DNA from: Marasmius tenuissimus
Taxonomy: Eukaryota; Basidiomycota; Agaricomycetes; Agaricales; Marasmiaceae
Length of the DNA stretch: 64,000 bases
Direction of reading: 5' to 3'
NCBI GenBank assembly: GCA_029532415.1
Contig: JAQOTA010000017.1
Span: 1 to 64,000, forward strand
The notes under the pieces are model-generated. The model searched no databases. It was not told where the DNA came from and was given only the letters and a program-made list of their open reading frames with translations. How positions within the stretch are numbered: position 1 is the stretch's first letter; each line of letters starts with the position of its first letter. Shown one piece after another: positions 12,554 to 30,799 of the stretch. The position numbers were made by a program, and so were the translations under genes.

Positions 12554-13678
12554 TTAAGCGTTTGCCCTGTCAGCCGCAGCTAGACGATCATGTTCTTCGA
12601 TGTTGCTAAAGAGATCGTGTGGTGTGAGCTCAAGTTGGGGATAAAAACCCTAGCAACCTACATGGCCTCCCATGGGTAATCGAGCCTGGCAATAGTGTTA
12701 GGATTTTCAAAGTATGAACAGAAAGAGTGACCCACCAAAGGTCGTCGACATCTTCACCAGAATAGTATCTGTACTGCGCATCAGCATAGCAATTGGGCGG
12801 ACGGTACTGACATCCACTCACGGGGTCCCCGCCGGGAGTTCGGCTAATTTGGGTTTCTTCTTGTTGTGTACCACAAAAATTCCAAACTTTGTCGCTTCGA
12901 GAAGAGCTGCTCTTTCGGATTCGGGACGAAGAAGAGCTTCAGCCGCTACGTCTTTCTTCAGTTCGGCTAGGGCGTAACTGGAGAATACCAGTCAAGGGCG
13001 GACCAAGGAGATGACAGCGGTTCGTAGAATCATTACCCGAGAGTTTTCCGGGTATCATCGACTTCGTCCTTGTGAATAGGGATCGATTAGTGGAACAACA
13101 CTCAGACAAGGATGCAGAGCCCACCACAATGAGAACCCGCTTTCCCAAAAGCATTTTACCAGCATCGATACCACTAGAGAGAAATGGGTAAGGAGGGAGT
13201 CGAAGCCTATGCAGCACTTGAAACTGACAGCCATTGCGTCCTAACAACCTCCTGACCGATCTGTTCGGCAGTAGAGCCCTCGACAGGCTCATAGAGTGAC
13301 AGCCCGATAGCTTGGATCTGAAGAGTCTTGTTGGTTGTCTGCTCTCTCAAAAAGGTTCGCTAGAGAATGCGTTTATCGGGATAAGTCTCGAGCCTCGGTT
13401 TGACGGTATCTTTCCCACCATAACTCTCGCGGGGAAGAATCCACTATGTATAGCTTGATTAGTCGCGCCATAGCATTAGGAAGGCGAGCTTGATCACTGA
13501 CCCTCCACCTGTATTGAACTTGTTACTATTACTAGAGGATACTGAGAAAAACCATGAAAGACATGCCAATCGCGACCAGTAAATCCGGATTGAATTCTGA
13601 GATTTGGGGCGTGCACCTGCGAATCAGGTTGTGGATATCGTTGTATGTGACGTGCCAGTGTTTTATCTCCTCAGGCAT
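12554..13678 (-). CDS. HPT1: Hypoxanthine-guanine/xanthine phosphoribosyltransferase
   Basis: Purine-salvage enzyme that joins PRPP to hypoxanthine/guanine (possibly xanthine) to form IMP/GMP in the cytosol. Seen after mental splicing of many small exons: start 'MPEEIKHWHVTYNDIHNLI' (13678), 'PDLLVAIGGGGFFPARV' (13560-13420), 'SLYEPVEGSTAEQIGQE' (about 13300), the PRPP-binding loop 'GKRVLIVDEVDDTRKTLGYALAELK' split by an intron (13150-12960), 'FGIFVVHNKKKPKLAELPAG' (12890-12830), 'RYYSGEDVDDLW' (about 12760), and the end 'WEAINIEEHDRLAAADR' reached across an intron near 12605-12665. This order matches yeast Hpt1. The gene carries at least seven introns in 1.1 kb, so no single open frame shows it clearly. 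Confidence 0.85.
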
Positions 13679-13821
13679 GATGTACGGTGCAGAGAGGTAA
13701 GTAGGTCGATATGTGCGATAGGGGAGGGAGCAAAGTTGATGAAAAAAATCTCGAAGTCACGGTCACGAATTATTGTAATGGCTTCCCAACTTGACTCCAT
13801 CCCACAACCTGAACTCGAATC

Positions 13822-15370
13822 ATGTCCGGTGCACCATCCGGTTCAGGTATTTTCACTACGTCCCAATGCCCATTCAACTTCTACATATAAATTCTTGCTC
13901 TTCTAGATAGCCCACCCAAACCGAAAGCGATTTCGAGTCTAGCAAAAAAGCCATCAGATGTAACGCGACAAGGCACCCAAAAACTCAAATTTGTTCCTAC
14001 ATTACCTGCGCGTCGGAAGAAGGAGTAGGGCGTTTTCCAACCATATTCCTCTCGTCAAGTGCTGATACTCAAGTACAGAGAAGTCAAGCCTGTAGGTTCC
14101 CCTCGATTGGTGACAGATTACACCTGGAATTCATCATTACCCGAATAGGAACCGCAACCTGAAGTTGCTTCCAGTTCATCGTCCGACCGCGGTAGAGGAA
14201 GAGGAAGAGGCTCAGGCTCAGGCTCAGGAGAGGGTAGAGGCCGGGGTCGGGGGGCTCCCAGACCCCCCGTGGAGATGACAGCAAGTGGACCTTTCGCGTT
14301 GGGACCTGCTCTGGCTACGACCAGTGGCGTCAGCCGGCGATCCGTTCCCAAATCGAACTTCACGCCTATTGCTGCACCTTCCAAGGGTGGGCACACTACC
14401 TTGGGTGCTGGCCTTACGAACACTGCAGCACCGACCATCAAGCCTGAAGCCGGCAAGGGAAAGGAAAGAGCAATCGAAGACGATGAAGTCTACTCTGAAC
14501 CCGATGAGGGTGTCGAAATTCTTGACATGGAGAGCGTGGGACGGGTAGACTACATGGCGCCGGACATCTTGAAGGAAGAAAAGCCTATCCCCAAGGTCAA
14601 GAAAGAAGACCCCGATGTTGCGGATCGTACGTTGTGTCTTCCGCTCAATTCATATGTTTACTCAACTTTTAACGTTACGAAACAGGCGGAGTCGATCTTG
14701 CAAACGCACTTGACCTCAGCGAAAGCGAAGAGGAAGAAGAATTAGAAGACATCATTGAAGACTTCAACCAGCAAGGTGATATAAACGAAAACGATGTTCG
14801 TGTTCGATTGCTCGTATTGGTGACCCTTTTGACAAATGAACGTAGGACCCATCACTTCGGCAAGACCGACTTTACTTCTTCCGATTCCCAGCACCTTTCC
14901 CAACTTTTGAAATCGGATCCCCCGGCGACTCCGACCCGTCGACCTCTAATCCAGCGAAGAAAGTGTCTTTCGCTCCCGATGTAAAGCCCGAACAACAGCA
15001 ACAGGAGTCGGAGCAGAAAAAACAGGAGGCTGAATACACCGTGGACGGCCTCATCGGTCGTCTCGAAATATACAAGAGCGGAGCTGTTAAAATGAGATTG
15101 GCAAATGGTATTTTATTGGACGTATGGAAACTTTTCCCTCCTCATGCGACATTCGTTGATCTCCCGCTGCTACAGGTGACAGCTGGGACGCAACCCTCAT
15201 TTCTCCAACATGCTGTTAGTGTCGACGCTTCCAAAACTAGAATGACAGTTCTAGGCGAAATCAATAAGCACTTCACCGTTTCCCCTGATGTCGACACCTT
15301 GCTCAAAGCGCTGGAGAGTTCAACGGGCGCTGACGGGCTGGACGACCTCATTCAAATGGATGAAAGTTAG
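13822..15370 (+). CDS. RPC53: RNA polymerase III subunit Rpc53/POLR3D (C53)
   Basis: Pol III-specific subunit that, with Rpc37, acts in termination and reinitiation at tRNA and 5S genes. Seen: a short first exon (MSGAPSGS) joined over an intron (about 13846-13909) to 'PPKPKAISSLAKKPSD'. An earlier ATG at 13778 leads into the wrong frame after that intron. Next come a low-complexity Arg-Gly/Ser-Gly run (14190-14250), a 'FTPIAAP' motif, an acidic region with 'VKKEDPDVAD', and the conserved C-terminal domain: 'VDGLIGRLEIYKSGAVKMRLANGILLDVT', then (after an intron near 15124-15176) 'AGTQPSFLQHAVSVD' and 'LGEINKHFTVSPDVD'. These last blocks are the family signature. Confidence 0.88.
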
Positions 15371-15980
15371 ACGTAAAGAAAATCACACTTGTACGACTCT
15401 TTCGATTGCGCAGCACGATACGATAGAGTTCGCAGTGACGGGCTGCAAACCGATGGGAAAGGTTCGGGTGTCATTGTAGGTAGATCGACTAGCTGCAACG
15501 ACGAAAGATTCATAGCGCCCGTATCGCTATTCGGATGCGATTTATAGCAACGAATGGTTCAAGCACTCCTCAACCATGTTTGAAAACGGAAAAACAGGAC
15601 GGCAGGGAATTGGTCCGGTGAACTCGAATAAGGGATCGTTAATTCCTCGGCCGTTGAGTTACTACATTTAGAAGTCTACGTCTCCTTGGCCTGTCTCACA
15701 TGTAAGCGATATTGGCAGGGAAAATGCCTGTTCAATAAGTATATCTCGTTTCTCTCCACACACTCAAATCGACGGGTCCCCTGTATGAGCTCTCATTGGC
15801 TCTCAATCGCACGCACACTTAGTGTTAATGCTTTTGATCCCGTTGTAGTACCTTACATATTGTCAGCCACCAATTGAGAAAGCTTCGACCCTTCATTTAT
15901 ATTGCTTCTTCATCCGAAACTAATTTCCTACAAGGGCAACTCTCTCATTCTTTCCTACTCCTCCCTCCTCTCCTTAATCC
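15371..15980. other. Intergenic promoter region of the Zn2Cys6 gene
   Basis: About 610 bases between the Rpc53 stop and the transcription-factor start. A pyrimidine-rich stretch (about 15930-15978) directly precedes the ATG, as is common in fungal promoters and leaders. I see no gene or repeat. Confidence 0.5.
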
Positions 15981-18900
15981 ATGACCTCCGCCGCGGAGCT
16001 GAAGAAGAGTGCAGATGCCGGATCGACGAGGAAACCTGGTTTGTCCTGCGCTGAATGTCGTCGGTGAGTGCAAGGTATTGCAGAGAACCGAGGAGTTGCT
16101 CACTCCTGAACACCCCTTTGATACAGCTCGAAGTTGAAGTGTGATAGGTGAGCGGCCTTGCGATGGGTTATATCTGGAGCTTCACTGACTCAGACCTACA
16201 GAACTTTTCCATGTCAAGCCTGTATACGGTGAGCAGGATGATGAACCAACTGGATTCATGGCTTCTGATACAAGAGTAGACGAGGGTGTGCTTCAATATG
16301 TCCCGACGGTGCGTTGCGGGTGTGTCTATGGGAACGATAGGATCTCAACCTTGCGATAAACAGGCGCTCTGAATGCAACGAAAGGCAACAAGTGCGTCAA
16401 GGCAACATTCCGCCACACCCATAACAACTGATGTCTTCTCAGAGTGCTGGCTGCTCATGCGCAAAAGCTTGCTGAGCAAGTAAAGACTCTCAGCGCACGA
16501 GTTCGTGAGCTGGAGACTGCTTTGGCCGAAACTTCGAATGGGAACCCGTCCCGGCATCTTATGAACGATCCAAGATCCAATTCGACCACAGAAATCGACG
16601 CCCTATACGAGAAGGGCTTCCAAGTTGTTACGGAGAGCATGGGATCGTTGTCAATAGGATCGGGGGGCCAAGCCAACTATCACGGAGAGTCTGCTGCCAC
16701 AGAGGTACGTCGTGCTTCACCCTGTTGTTAGTTGCATTGACTTACCTTCTCCTTTTGGTTAGTATCTCAAAGAGCTAATACCTGATGTTCGTGTGGTTTC
16801 TATGTGTGTGTGGCGGTCCCGACTGAATACCAGGTTCCCAGCTCGAGGGAGAACTCGCAGATGCCACAGATCATCCTGAACGACTCACTCTTCCCTACGA
16901 GCTCTTGGAGTTGATGAACGCTTTCCCGTTCGGTATCAAGACCTCTGCGCATACGAAAACACTTTTTGCACCATTCCTACCCTCAAGATCGCGTGCAGAG
17001 TATATCGCAGGACTGTACTACAAGTACGCCGCATGGATGTCCGTCAGTTTTATCATTACTATCTGTCCATCCATTGACCAATCCATTCAGGTACGATCCA
17101 ATCACCCGGAGTGAACTCGAGTCTGATATCCTCGACCACATCTACCTGAACACTGACTACAACATCAACGTCGAGGGCATCCATTCCCACCGCTTATCTG
17201 CATTCTTCATGATCCTTGGCGCAGGCATTATGTACGACCCCAGTCCCGACTCTCAATCCGTCGCAAAGCGGTATTACGCGCTTGCAAAAGCAGCGCTGTC
17301 ATTCGACCCGATTACAAAGGATGTATCATGTGCGACGATACAGTCCCTTTTAGTGATGTTCCGGTATCATTACAATATGGACAGGAGGAGTAATGAAGTT
17401 CGTTGGCTCATCATCGGGGTCTGCTCAAGGGTCGCCCTAAAGGTATGCTCTAGCTGACTTGGTCCTTTCTACGAATTGACGAATGCTTTTGCGGTTTAGA
17501 TTGGCTTACGTAGGTCGAGTGATTGCATCCCTTTGTGAGTTGACACTCAAAGCGTTCAAAGATCGAGATAGTTCAGGGTGGGGCCTTGATCCTGAAGAAC
17601 AACAGCGAAGGCGGCGCCTATTCTGGGAATTATACATGAACGACACATGGACTGTGAGTTGCATTCTTGGCTACTGTATTCTATCACTGACACAAGCCTG
17701 CGTCACAGAGTATAGTCAATGGACGTCCGCCGTCCATGATGATACAGCATACCGATTGTCAATTCCCCGAGGACTTGGAGCCTTTAGTCAGACCGACTGG
17801 GGAGACAGAAATGGGATGTAGGTCGTTTCGAGAAGTCATGTCGTGATTGAAATTAACACCCCGTCACGCAGGGCACGCATGGAAATCCAGATACGCGGCC
17901 AGTTGCTTGTCGATCTCAGTTCAACATATTTTTATCACGAAGAAGCTTCCTTACACTGCGCTGCTCGATCTGGACAAGAAGATACGAATGTTCCCGGTAC
18001 CCACACATCTTCAGGCGCCACTATCGGCTGCAGATACTCGACGCTCTTGGTCGACTGATTCTGGACGGGCCATGCAGCAGTACTGTGTGTTATGTGAAAG
18101 GGAATCGAGTAAGCATAAACCACCTGTGGAAGCTCACTAGCCGAATTGACCGCCTCCTGTTAGACCTCCTGTATCTCCACCGAAGTTTCTTTGCACAGGC
18201 CCTCAAAGAAGACCCAGCCAATCCACTGGGACATCGCTACGCATCTTCACTCGTTGCCACCCATCGAAGTGCATGTCGGCTGATATCGAGCCTCAAGTGC
18301 CTGTACCCAAACCATTCTGAGATGGCTCAGACATCGTGGTTCTTCTGGTCGGGTGTATTTTCATCCTGCGTAAGCGATTATGTTCAGTACCGGGAGCTCA
18401 CTAGCACTGACCATCGATCTGTCTCCAGATCGTTCTTGGGGCGCTGGTCGTCGAAAGCCCCGGATGTTCACTGTCCGCATCGGCTTTCGCAGAGTTCGAA
18501 GGCGCCCTTCCCTTCTTTGTCGAGGGGTCAAAAATCTGCCGTCCTCCGAACACCTCGGTGATTTGTTCTCCTTTTGTTTTGGCCCGAATAGTTGATAGAA
18601 TTTTGTGTTGTTGCCAGGACATCCTCGAAACGCTCTTTCAACGGGCCCAAGACTCCTACTCGGCCTTCTTGCGGGGAAATGGACAAACTACGGAACGATT
18701 CCCTTCCAACACTATGGTAAGCGAGAACCCCGATGTCTTTGAAGTCCTGGGAGGCAGGCCTTCCGTGATCACTCGGTCCACGTCGAACTCGCCGAAGTCC
18801 TCCGCGTCGTCCCACACAGCGCCTCTGCCGATGCAAACAGATTGTGTCGGCAGCCCATATTCAGCCGAACGAGATATGATGGATTACTACGACAACCTGG

Positions 18901-19352
18901 CGCTTGGTGGCGCCCCGCAGGAGCAACAGCCAGGACCGTCAGCTCATTATCCTCACCCACGGTCTACGTCTGCCAACCACAGCGGTCAAGGCCATGGTCA
19001 AGTTGAGGCTTACAGTCAAAGCCACACTCCATATCCGATGCAATATCACGCGCAAAACCAACAAGGTCCCAACGGGGCCAATGTAGGCGTACACGTCTAC
19101 GAAGCTCAGATAGCCCCCGAGCAATATTATGCTCAACATCCCGGAATGCAGCGGAATCATGAAGGGTATTCTATGCATTCGCATCACGAACAACGACAGC
19201 AACAGCCGCCTGGGTCTTCGCCTTACCGGCCACACGCTCCGTACGCACAGCAACAGCAGCAAACACTTGAAGGGCCTGCCCCACTGCCTCAGACACAACA
19301 TGACATTTGGAGAAATTTTGCGAGGGAATTTGTTGGGATAGAGACACTGTAG
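15981..19352 (+). CDS. Zn2Cys6 fungal transcription factor with Fungal_trans domain
   Basis: Nuclear DNA-binding regulator, target unknown. Seen: the binuclear cluster close to the N-terminus, reading 'CAECRRSKLKCDRTFPCQAC' over four tiny exons (16035-16290), followed by 'RRGCASICPDG' and a coiled-coil dimerisation helix ('KLAEQVKTLSARVRELETALAE', about 16465-16530). The middle region is typical of the Fungal_trans domain ('RRLFWELYMNDTW', about 17615-17650; 'HRLSAFFMILGAGIMYDP', about 17190). The C-terminal 200 residues are low complexity (Gln, His, Pro, Tyr), as in activation domains. At least ten introns; about 800 residues. No metabolic cluster next to it points to a target. In-frame stop at 19350-19352. 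Confidence 0.87.
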
Positions 19353-20059
19353 GGTCTGGTGTATAATATTAGGCTTGTATAATCTTTCGGGTTTTTTCTT
19401 CAATGTACCTAGGTTCCAGTACACTTGTGTTCAATCGACGAGATGAACTCAGACTGTGTAATGTCCAAGGCTGCTTGAGAATCAAAGCAAACCTCGACAC
19501 TCCAGCAGGACATCGGTGAAGGATCGGTACTCTGAAGGGCGCGTCGTCTATGTACAAAGAAACCATAGGCGCGTAGGGGGGCCTCGCGGAGGTAAGAGTG
19601 TTAGGAATCTCCAGATCAATCAATGAGCCGCCAAATTTTTTTTTGTATATTCACGTGGTGGTATCGAACGCATGGAATATCAGCAACGTATCCCTAAGCA
19701 ACCGCAGACGAATTGTTGACCTAAAAGATGAGCTGATCAGCGAGATGCTCGATGGAGGATGGAGAGGTCGATGAGAGAAAAGGTAAGTGTCAGTCAAAGC
19801 GGGCTGAGCCCGAAGGTAGCTGAGATAAGTTTCTGCACCGCAGTTTCCTGCATAAAGCCAAATGCCTCAAACATCATATAGAGAATAAAAGGAGAAAGTG
19901 AGGAGGATTGAAGACTGTTACTCACCGAAAAGAGATCAAATTGGAGGAAGGGAGAAAAGAAGAGAAAAGAAGGAAAAAAGATTGTGGGAAATCAGAGACG
20001 CGAACCACCGCGTTTTATTTCATGATAGCCAAACAAAGGACCAAACAATCGAGCTGACC
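19353..20059. other. Intergenic region upstream of TAF10 with a purine-rich tract
   Basis: About 700 bases without a recognisable gene. A nearly pure A/G tract lies at about 19942-19981 on the plus strand, 80-120 bases before the TAF10 start; it could be a promoter element or part of the 5' UTR. The open frame that runs through it (start 19898) is a 5' extension of the TAF10 frame, not a separate gene. Confidence 0.45.
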
Positions 20060-20690
20060 ATGTCCCAACAACAGCAGCAACAATTTGCCTATCCCCTTGC
20101 CTCAGACGTTAATCCATCATCTTCGAACGCTTCGACATCTCAGTCCAACCAAAACCAGTCTCGTCAGAATGCAGAGGATGCTAAGAAGGACCGTACGCTA
20201 GCCGAGTTCTTGCTCATGTTGGACGACTATGAACCCTTGGTGAGCACCAAAAGTCATTTATCCGTCGCAATCACTTATTTCCGGAATGTCAGATCCCCAA
20301 CGAGGTCACAGACTACTATTTGCAACGGGTCGGATTCGAATGCGAGGACGTGCGGTTGTACGTCGCCAAAACTTTCTCGACGAACGTGTCTAACACTGCT
20401 CCCTGTTAGGAAACGACTCTTGTCACTCGCAGCGCAGAAATTTGTCTCGGACATCGCTGCAGATGCATACCAGCATGCGCGTATACGAACGAATGCTGCA
20501 GGTGGACGTGCGAGGAACCAAACCTTTGGTGGTGCAAAGGTCAGTCACCCTCTCCCAGTTGCGCGCTATCACTCGTGTGCTCATACTTTCCACATAGGAT
20601 CGTACGCGAACGACGCTTACCATGGACGACTTGAGTTCTGCCCTCGCAGAGTACGGTATCAACTCGAGGAAGCCCGATTTCTACCTTTAA
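20060..20690 (+). CDS. TAF10: TFIID/SAGA subunit TAF10
   Basis: Histone-fold protein shared by TFIID and SAGA. Seen: a Gln/Ser-rich leader (MSQQQQQQFAYP), then 'RTLAEFLLMLDDYEP' (about 20196-20237), an intron, 'IPNEVTDYYLQRVGFECEDVR' (20290-20352), an intron, 'RLLSLAAQKFVSDIAADAYQHARIR' (about 20414-20490), an intron, and 'LTMDDLSSALAEYGINSRKP' ending at 20690. These blocks in this order are diagnostic for TAF10. About 155 residues; four exons with introns of 50-70 bases. Start at 20060 was chosen because the upstream in-frame extension is purine-rich UTR-like sequence. The stop lies 218 bases before the SGF73 start on the same strand. Confidence 0.93.
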
Positions 20691-20908
20691 ACATTACTCA
20701 ACCTCTGCGTCAATCGTTGTCGTTACGCTCTTTTCTTCACAACCATGTACTTTGTAGATATCCGCATAGCCTTATAGTTCCTGATATATGCATGTGGCAT
20801 CGTTGATCCATATACCTTGCAATTTGTAACCTGGCGTAGCGCAGTGCCGCCGAGCGCTGATCTCGAAGTGTGACTCTAGTCACGCCCGACTTCAACCTGC
20901 TTTCGACC

Positions 20909-22107
20909 ATGACGTTGAAGCTCAAGCTGAAGGGTGGTGCACCTCAACCACCTCAGCCATTTGACTGGGACTATCTCTCTGGATCTTCCCCAGAACCGAG
21001 CCATGACACGACTTCCTACAACCCTCCCACCTCATGGCTCCCTGCACGCGACATGAAGCTCTACGGTGCCCAGCCCCTAGCTTCAACTTCTGACATTGGT
21101 GTCGTGCGTTGCAAGGATTGTGACAAACCAATCCTTCGCTCTGTTATTTTAGAACACGCTGGTGGGTATTCTGAACATCCAAAATCGGAAAGCACGCGAA
21201 ATTGTTAGAACATTTGAACTGACATCATCGCGATTGCCTTTCCAGCATCTTGTGCCCAGCTCCGGAAAGCCAAGGCAAAGGTGGCAGGGAGCGTAGACGG
21301 AGAAGGTATTACCTCTCAAGTCTCCAACGTCTTCCTCGCCTCCTCATCATCTTGACAGACAAGAAGGGGTCCAAGAAACGCAAGGCTTCACCCGAGCCAT
21401 CTGATCCTTCTCAACCTCCAAAGAAGAAGAACAAACCAACACCAAAGGTCACCAAGGGTCGCGTCAAAGGTCCAGTCGACTATGACAAACAATGCGGTGT
21501 CATCAACGACAAGGGCCTTCCATGTTCACGTTCCCTCACCTGTAAATCACACTCTATGGGCGCCAAACGTTCCGTTCAAGGTCGTTCACGAGGGTATGAC
21601 GAACTCTTACTAGACTGGCAACGTGAACATAATCCCAACTTTGTGGAACCCGTCAAGAAGGAGACTAAAGCCGAGAAGAAGGAAAAGAGAGAGAAGGAGA
21701 AGTTGGAGAAGAAGAGGTTGGCGGAGGAGGCAGCTATCGCGGCTGGTCTGGATCCCACCAAGAAGTCTGCCAACTCGGCGAAGAAAGCTGCTAAGAAGGC
21801 GGCAGCGGCGGCAGCGGCGGCAGTTCGAGCTGAAAATGCGGCAGACAATCAACGAGAGAATCTAGACGACCTTGACTCTGAAGCAGAGGTGGACGACTTG
21901 GTCGAGGCGGTGAGAGTCGCCCGTGAGAATGGATGCATTGCACGACCGTTGGCTATGCCATGCGACGCCGGGAGCTGGTTCGTTCAGCGTAGAGAAAACG
22001 CACGGACCTGCAGGGATCACCTATCGAACATCTTCCTCTTTGGTGGTGGACTGACCGCCGCTAGAGCGAATCCTCCCGTCGGGACAGGGGGTGCTCGTCT
22101 TGCCTAG
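20909..22107 (+). CDS. SGF73: SAGA deubiquitinase-module subunit Sgf73/ataxin-7
   Basis: Links the H2B deubiquitinase module to the SAGA core. Seen: an N-terminal zinc-binding region with 'VRCKDCDKPI' (about 21105-21135) and, after an intron, 'EHAASCAQLRKAKAK' (around 21150-21275). A basic linker with an NLS-like 'PPKKKNKP' follows. Then comes the SCA7 domain: 'DYDKQCGVINDKGLPCSRSLTCKSHSM' and 'KRSVQGRSRGYDELL' (21475-21615), with the Cys-Cys-Cys-His pattern intact. Downstream is a Lys/Glu/Ala-rich helical stretch with an eight-Ala run (about 21798-21825). The start at 20909 (MTLKLKLK) is the second ATG of its frame and fits the short leader; 20870 is an alternative. Introns near 21163-21245 and 21307-21358. 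Convergent with the channel gene downstream. Confidence 0.9.
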
Positions 22108-22386
22108 TGAGAAGGTTCAATTCTTGTATAATGTACATCTAGGGACTGTCGATAACGGATTTTCTGTATTTATATACCCCATTCATGACGCCTTTTGTAA
22201 GTAGAAAGCAGTATATAATTGTGCTCTCGTGGAATAGATTGATCAATTTATTATATTGCCTGCAAGAAATTTACTTATGAGAAGCCCTTTCGGTCTAGGT
22301 GAGCAACAAAAAACGATAACAAAGTGGACTTCTAGGGAGAGAAACGAGAAAACATAAACAAAAGCCGTCCATTCCGGTCTTTACTT

Positions 22387-24891
22387 CTAAAGCGGCCCAA
22401 TCTCAGTCCTAAACCCCCTTCCTGGCGCCCTCAAATGATCCGATCCCTGAAACGACCCAGCGTTCCCAAGCATATCCCTATTACCATCGACCGACGACCC
22501 GCTCGCGGCACCACTTCTGTTCATGGATGGCACCCGCGAGAATCCCGACAACCCGCGAGTAGCCGGGAACCCCTTTGGCATCGTCACAGGCTGTACCGGC
22601 ATCGTGTACCGCACATTTAGATCCTCCAGAATAGTCTTGAGATTTCTCATGAAGCTGTTACGACGTGCCCATCTGCCTCCCCAATCCTGCCAGTTGGGAC
22701 GGTCTAGAGAAAAGAGAGACCAAATTGAACGTCGGAACGAAGAGGGATGTCAAAAAGGCAACACTCACGTTCCATCACGACGATCAAATGGATTGCATTC
22801 TGGAACTCCATCTTGTCAATGAGCACGTTGCTACTGGACCATTCACGACTGTTCTCGTTCACGTAGTGGGCGAGACGTGTCTTGATCTCTTCAACGACCT
22901 CGAGAGGGGTATTGTAAGCAACCATGAGTGGAGTTGTCTCCGCCCTGTTGAAATCAGACAATAAGCATGGCGTCTCTGATGGCGATACAAAAAAGAAAGC
23001 TGACATGGATCCACTTCGTCGGAGATTGTGAACTGTCTTTGCGCTGGCCAGGAGTGCGTTCGGAGCGACGATCTCTTGACCATCAACCCGTCGGAAAGTG
23101 GTAGAGAACAAGCCAAACTCCTTGACCATGAGAGTCTGGTCGTCGATAATCACCAGGTCCCCAACGTCGAAGACATGGGTCGAGAAAATGAAGATCAGCT
23201 ACCAGGGAGTTACTTGAGTATTAGGGCTGGCAGGAAGAAGTCGAGATACCCACCGACTCGAACAATGTCTGTGCCGAATGACCAAATATGAACGAGAACC
23301 CGAGCACAACTGTGGCCAATGGAACCAGCGAAGCGAGCGTGTTCTGCTTGTTGAAGATCAAGAGACACACAAAGACGATAACCAGCAGTGCGATCACAAT
23401 CAGTACTGCGTCGAGTTTGGCGACAGCAGACCCGACATCCTTCAGACTGGCCACGAGAGCTTTGCGTTCACGATAGATTCGCTGTACGGCCTCTCTCATC
23501 TCCTTCTTGGAGATATCTCCATTGTTATCTTTGTCAAAGACCCGGAAGGCCTCGTGGGCTTCGGACGTTGAACGGAAGTAGGGATAGAAATCTAGACAAG
23601 CTCGTCAGGGTAAATAGACGCGCGTGGCAAGTGTGTGGCGTACCTTCCACTATGAGGTGTGACCTGGGAGGGTGCACGTCGCTGAGAGTACTGAACAGCT
23701 TTCGAGCAAGGCGTCGGGCCGAGTGTAAACCACCAACGTCGGCCTCACGGTTGAACCGTGAGTTCTTGAGTGCCACCTGGCCTATAGCACCGCTTAGCTG
23801 ATGGAAAAGGCGTGTCACTGGAAATTTTCCGCAGAAAAAAGGCGTCGTCGTACCTGGTCGACGATGACAGATGCTACAGGCTTGTGCTTCTTTTTCTTGT
23901 GTGCTTTCGTGTGTTTCTTGGGCATTTGGGGCTGTATCTCGCTGACTGGTGTTGGTTCCATGCTGCTGTTTCCACTCTTGGGAATCGTGAGCGTTGCGAG
24001 GTCGACAGAGCCTCCCGTGCTTTTGTGGCCTCTCCTCGGGTTAGCTTTCTTTGTTGCGACGACTGGAGTAGCGTTGGAAAGCCTGTCAAGGGCCTTTAGA
24101 CCGAGACGGTTCTCAGTTAGTCGGTCTGCAAGAGCCTTCTCGTGGAAGTTGATAGCGACGAATTGAAGAAAGAGTTTTTCGACAAGGAAGATCATGCCGG
24201 CGGTGAACAGGGCTTGCATAACGCGATTGACGATGACCCAGTATTCACCCGGAGGCTTACGAACGGACCTCAAGACGGAAAGAGCGATCCATGCCCATGA
24301 TATGTCCAGAGCAAGCTTCAGCCAGGGTGATACTGCCAATGTCAACTGAAATAGCAGTCAGATTTCGGGTAGTAAAATGAGAACTCTGTCACGCACCTCC
24401 AGCTGAATTTTTAACCGTTCTACGTGCCCTCCGAACAAAATAACAAGAGAAACGACCATCCGCGGAACTGCGTCGACGACGAGGTATGTCAGGCACCCTG
24501 CAACCCATATGATGGATACCCAGAGCGACCAGACGAAGACATGAGGATAGACGCTCGTATCTCTGAATAAGAACTGGACGATGAGCAGGGGTGCAATGAA
24601 AAGCGCTGTACCCAAGAATCCCAGAAGGAAAACTCGGAAAGGCCTTGAGAGTCTCATTAAGGCCAGATAAACCGCCCTTCCACGCTTTGCCTTTGTCTTC
24701 TTAGTGCCATCCTCGTTTGCTGCGTCTTCGTCTTCATCCCAGTTGAAATCCGAAGAATTGGTGGCAGTGGAATCGCTGTCATGGTCGCGAGCATTGTCGA
24801 ATTCGTGAGGAGGATCATGAGGGTTACGAGGAGGGGTGGCGAAGTCGCGTTCCTTCAGCGGAACCTCTTCCAGGTCTTTCTTGACCTCCAT
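22387..24891 (-). CDS. EF-hand mechanosensitive ion channel (MscS family, Msy1/Msy2-like)
   Basis: Calcium-regulated mechanosensitive channel. The fission-yeast relatives sit in the ER membrane and act in hypo-osmotic shock; that location is inferred here. Seen: an acidic N-terminal cytosolic part, transmembrane segments ('VFLLGFLGTALFIAPLLIVQFLF', about 24620-24560; further ones to about 24150), a basic loop with 'KKHTKAHKKKKHK' (about 23910), a canonical EF-hand loop 'DKDNNGDISKKE' (about 23540-23505), and the MscS pore region ('LDAVLIVIALLVIVFVCLLIF', then 'LATVVLGFSFIFGHSAQTLFE', 23430-23250). The beta domain follows ('HVFDVGDLVIIDD'). The low-complexity C-terminus ends at 22387. Start 24891 (MEVKKDLEEVPL) is preferred over the Met at 25023. 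Confidence 0.9.
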
Positions 24892-25122
24892 AGCGAAGGC
24901 GAGGAACGGGAAGGAAAGTTGGAGATATGGAGAAATTTCAATCTTTATTGCTCCAAGACCACGACCCTCGATCACTCGGTTCGGCAACGGAAAGAAAACA
25001 CTACTCCGTTTAGACTTTCCCATGACAATGACGCATGTAGGGATCGGAGGTTTGTAAGGGTTTGTACCTCTGAAATTTTGATAATTCTATACGATACTAT
25101 CATTTTGTTGTACTACTGAAGA

Positions 25123-30799
<5,677 letters not shown>

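Noticed and set aside
21576..21852. Alanine- and leucine-rich antisense frames under SGF73
   Set aside because: They are complements of the Lys/Glu/Ala-rich helix of Sgf73.
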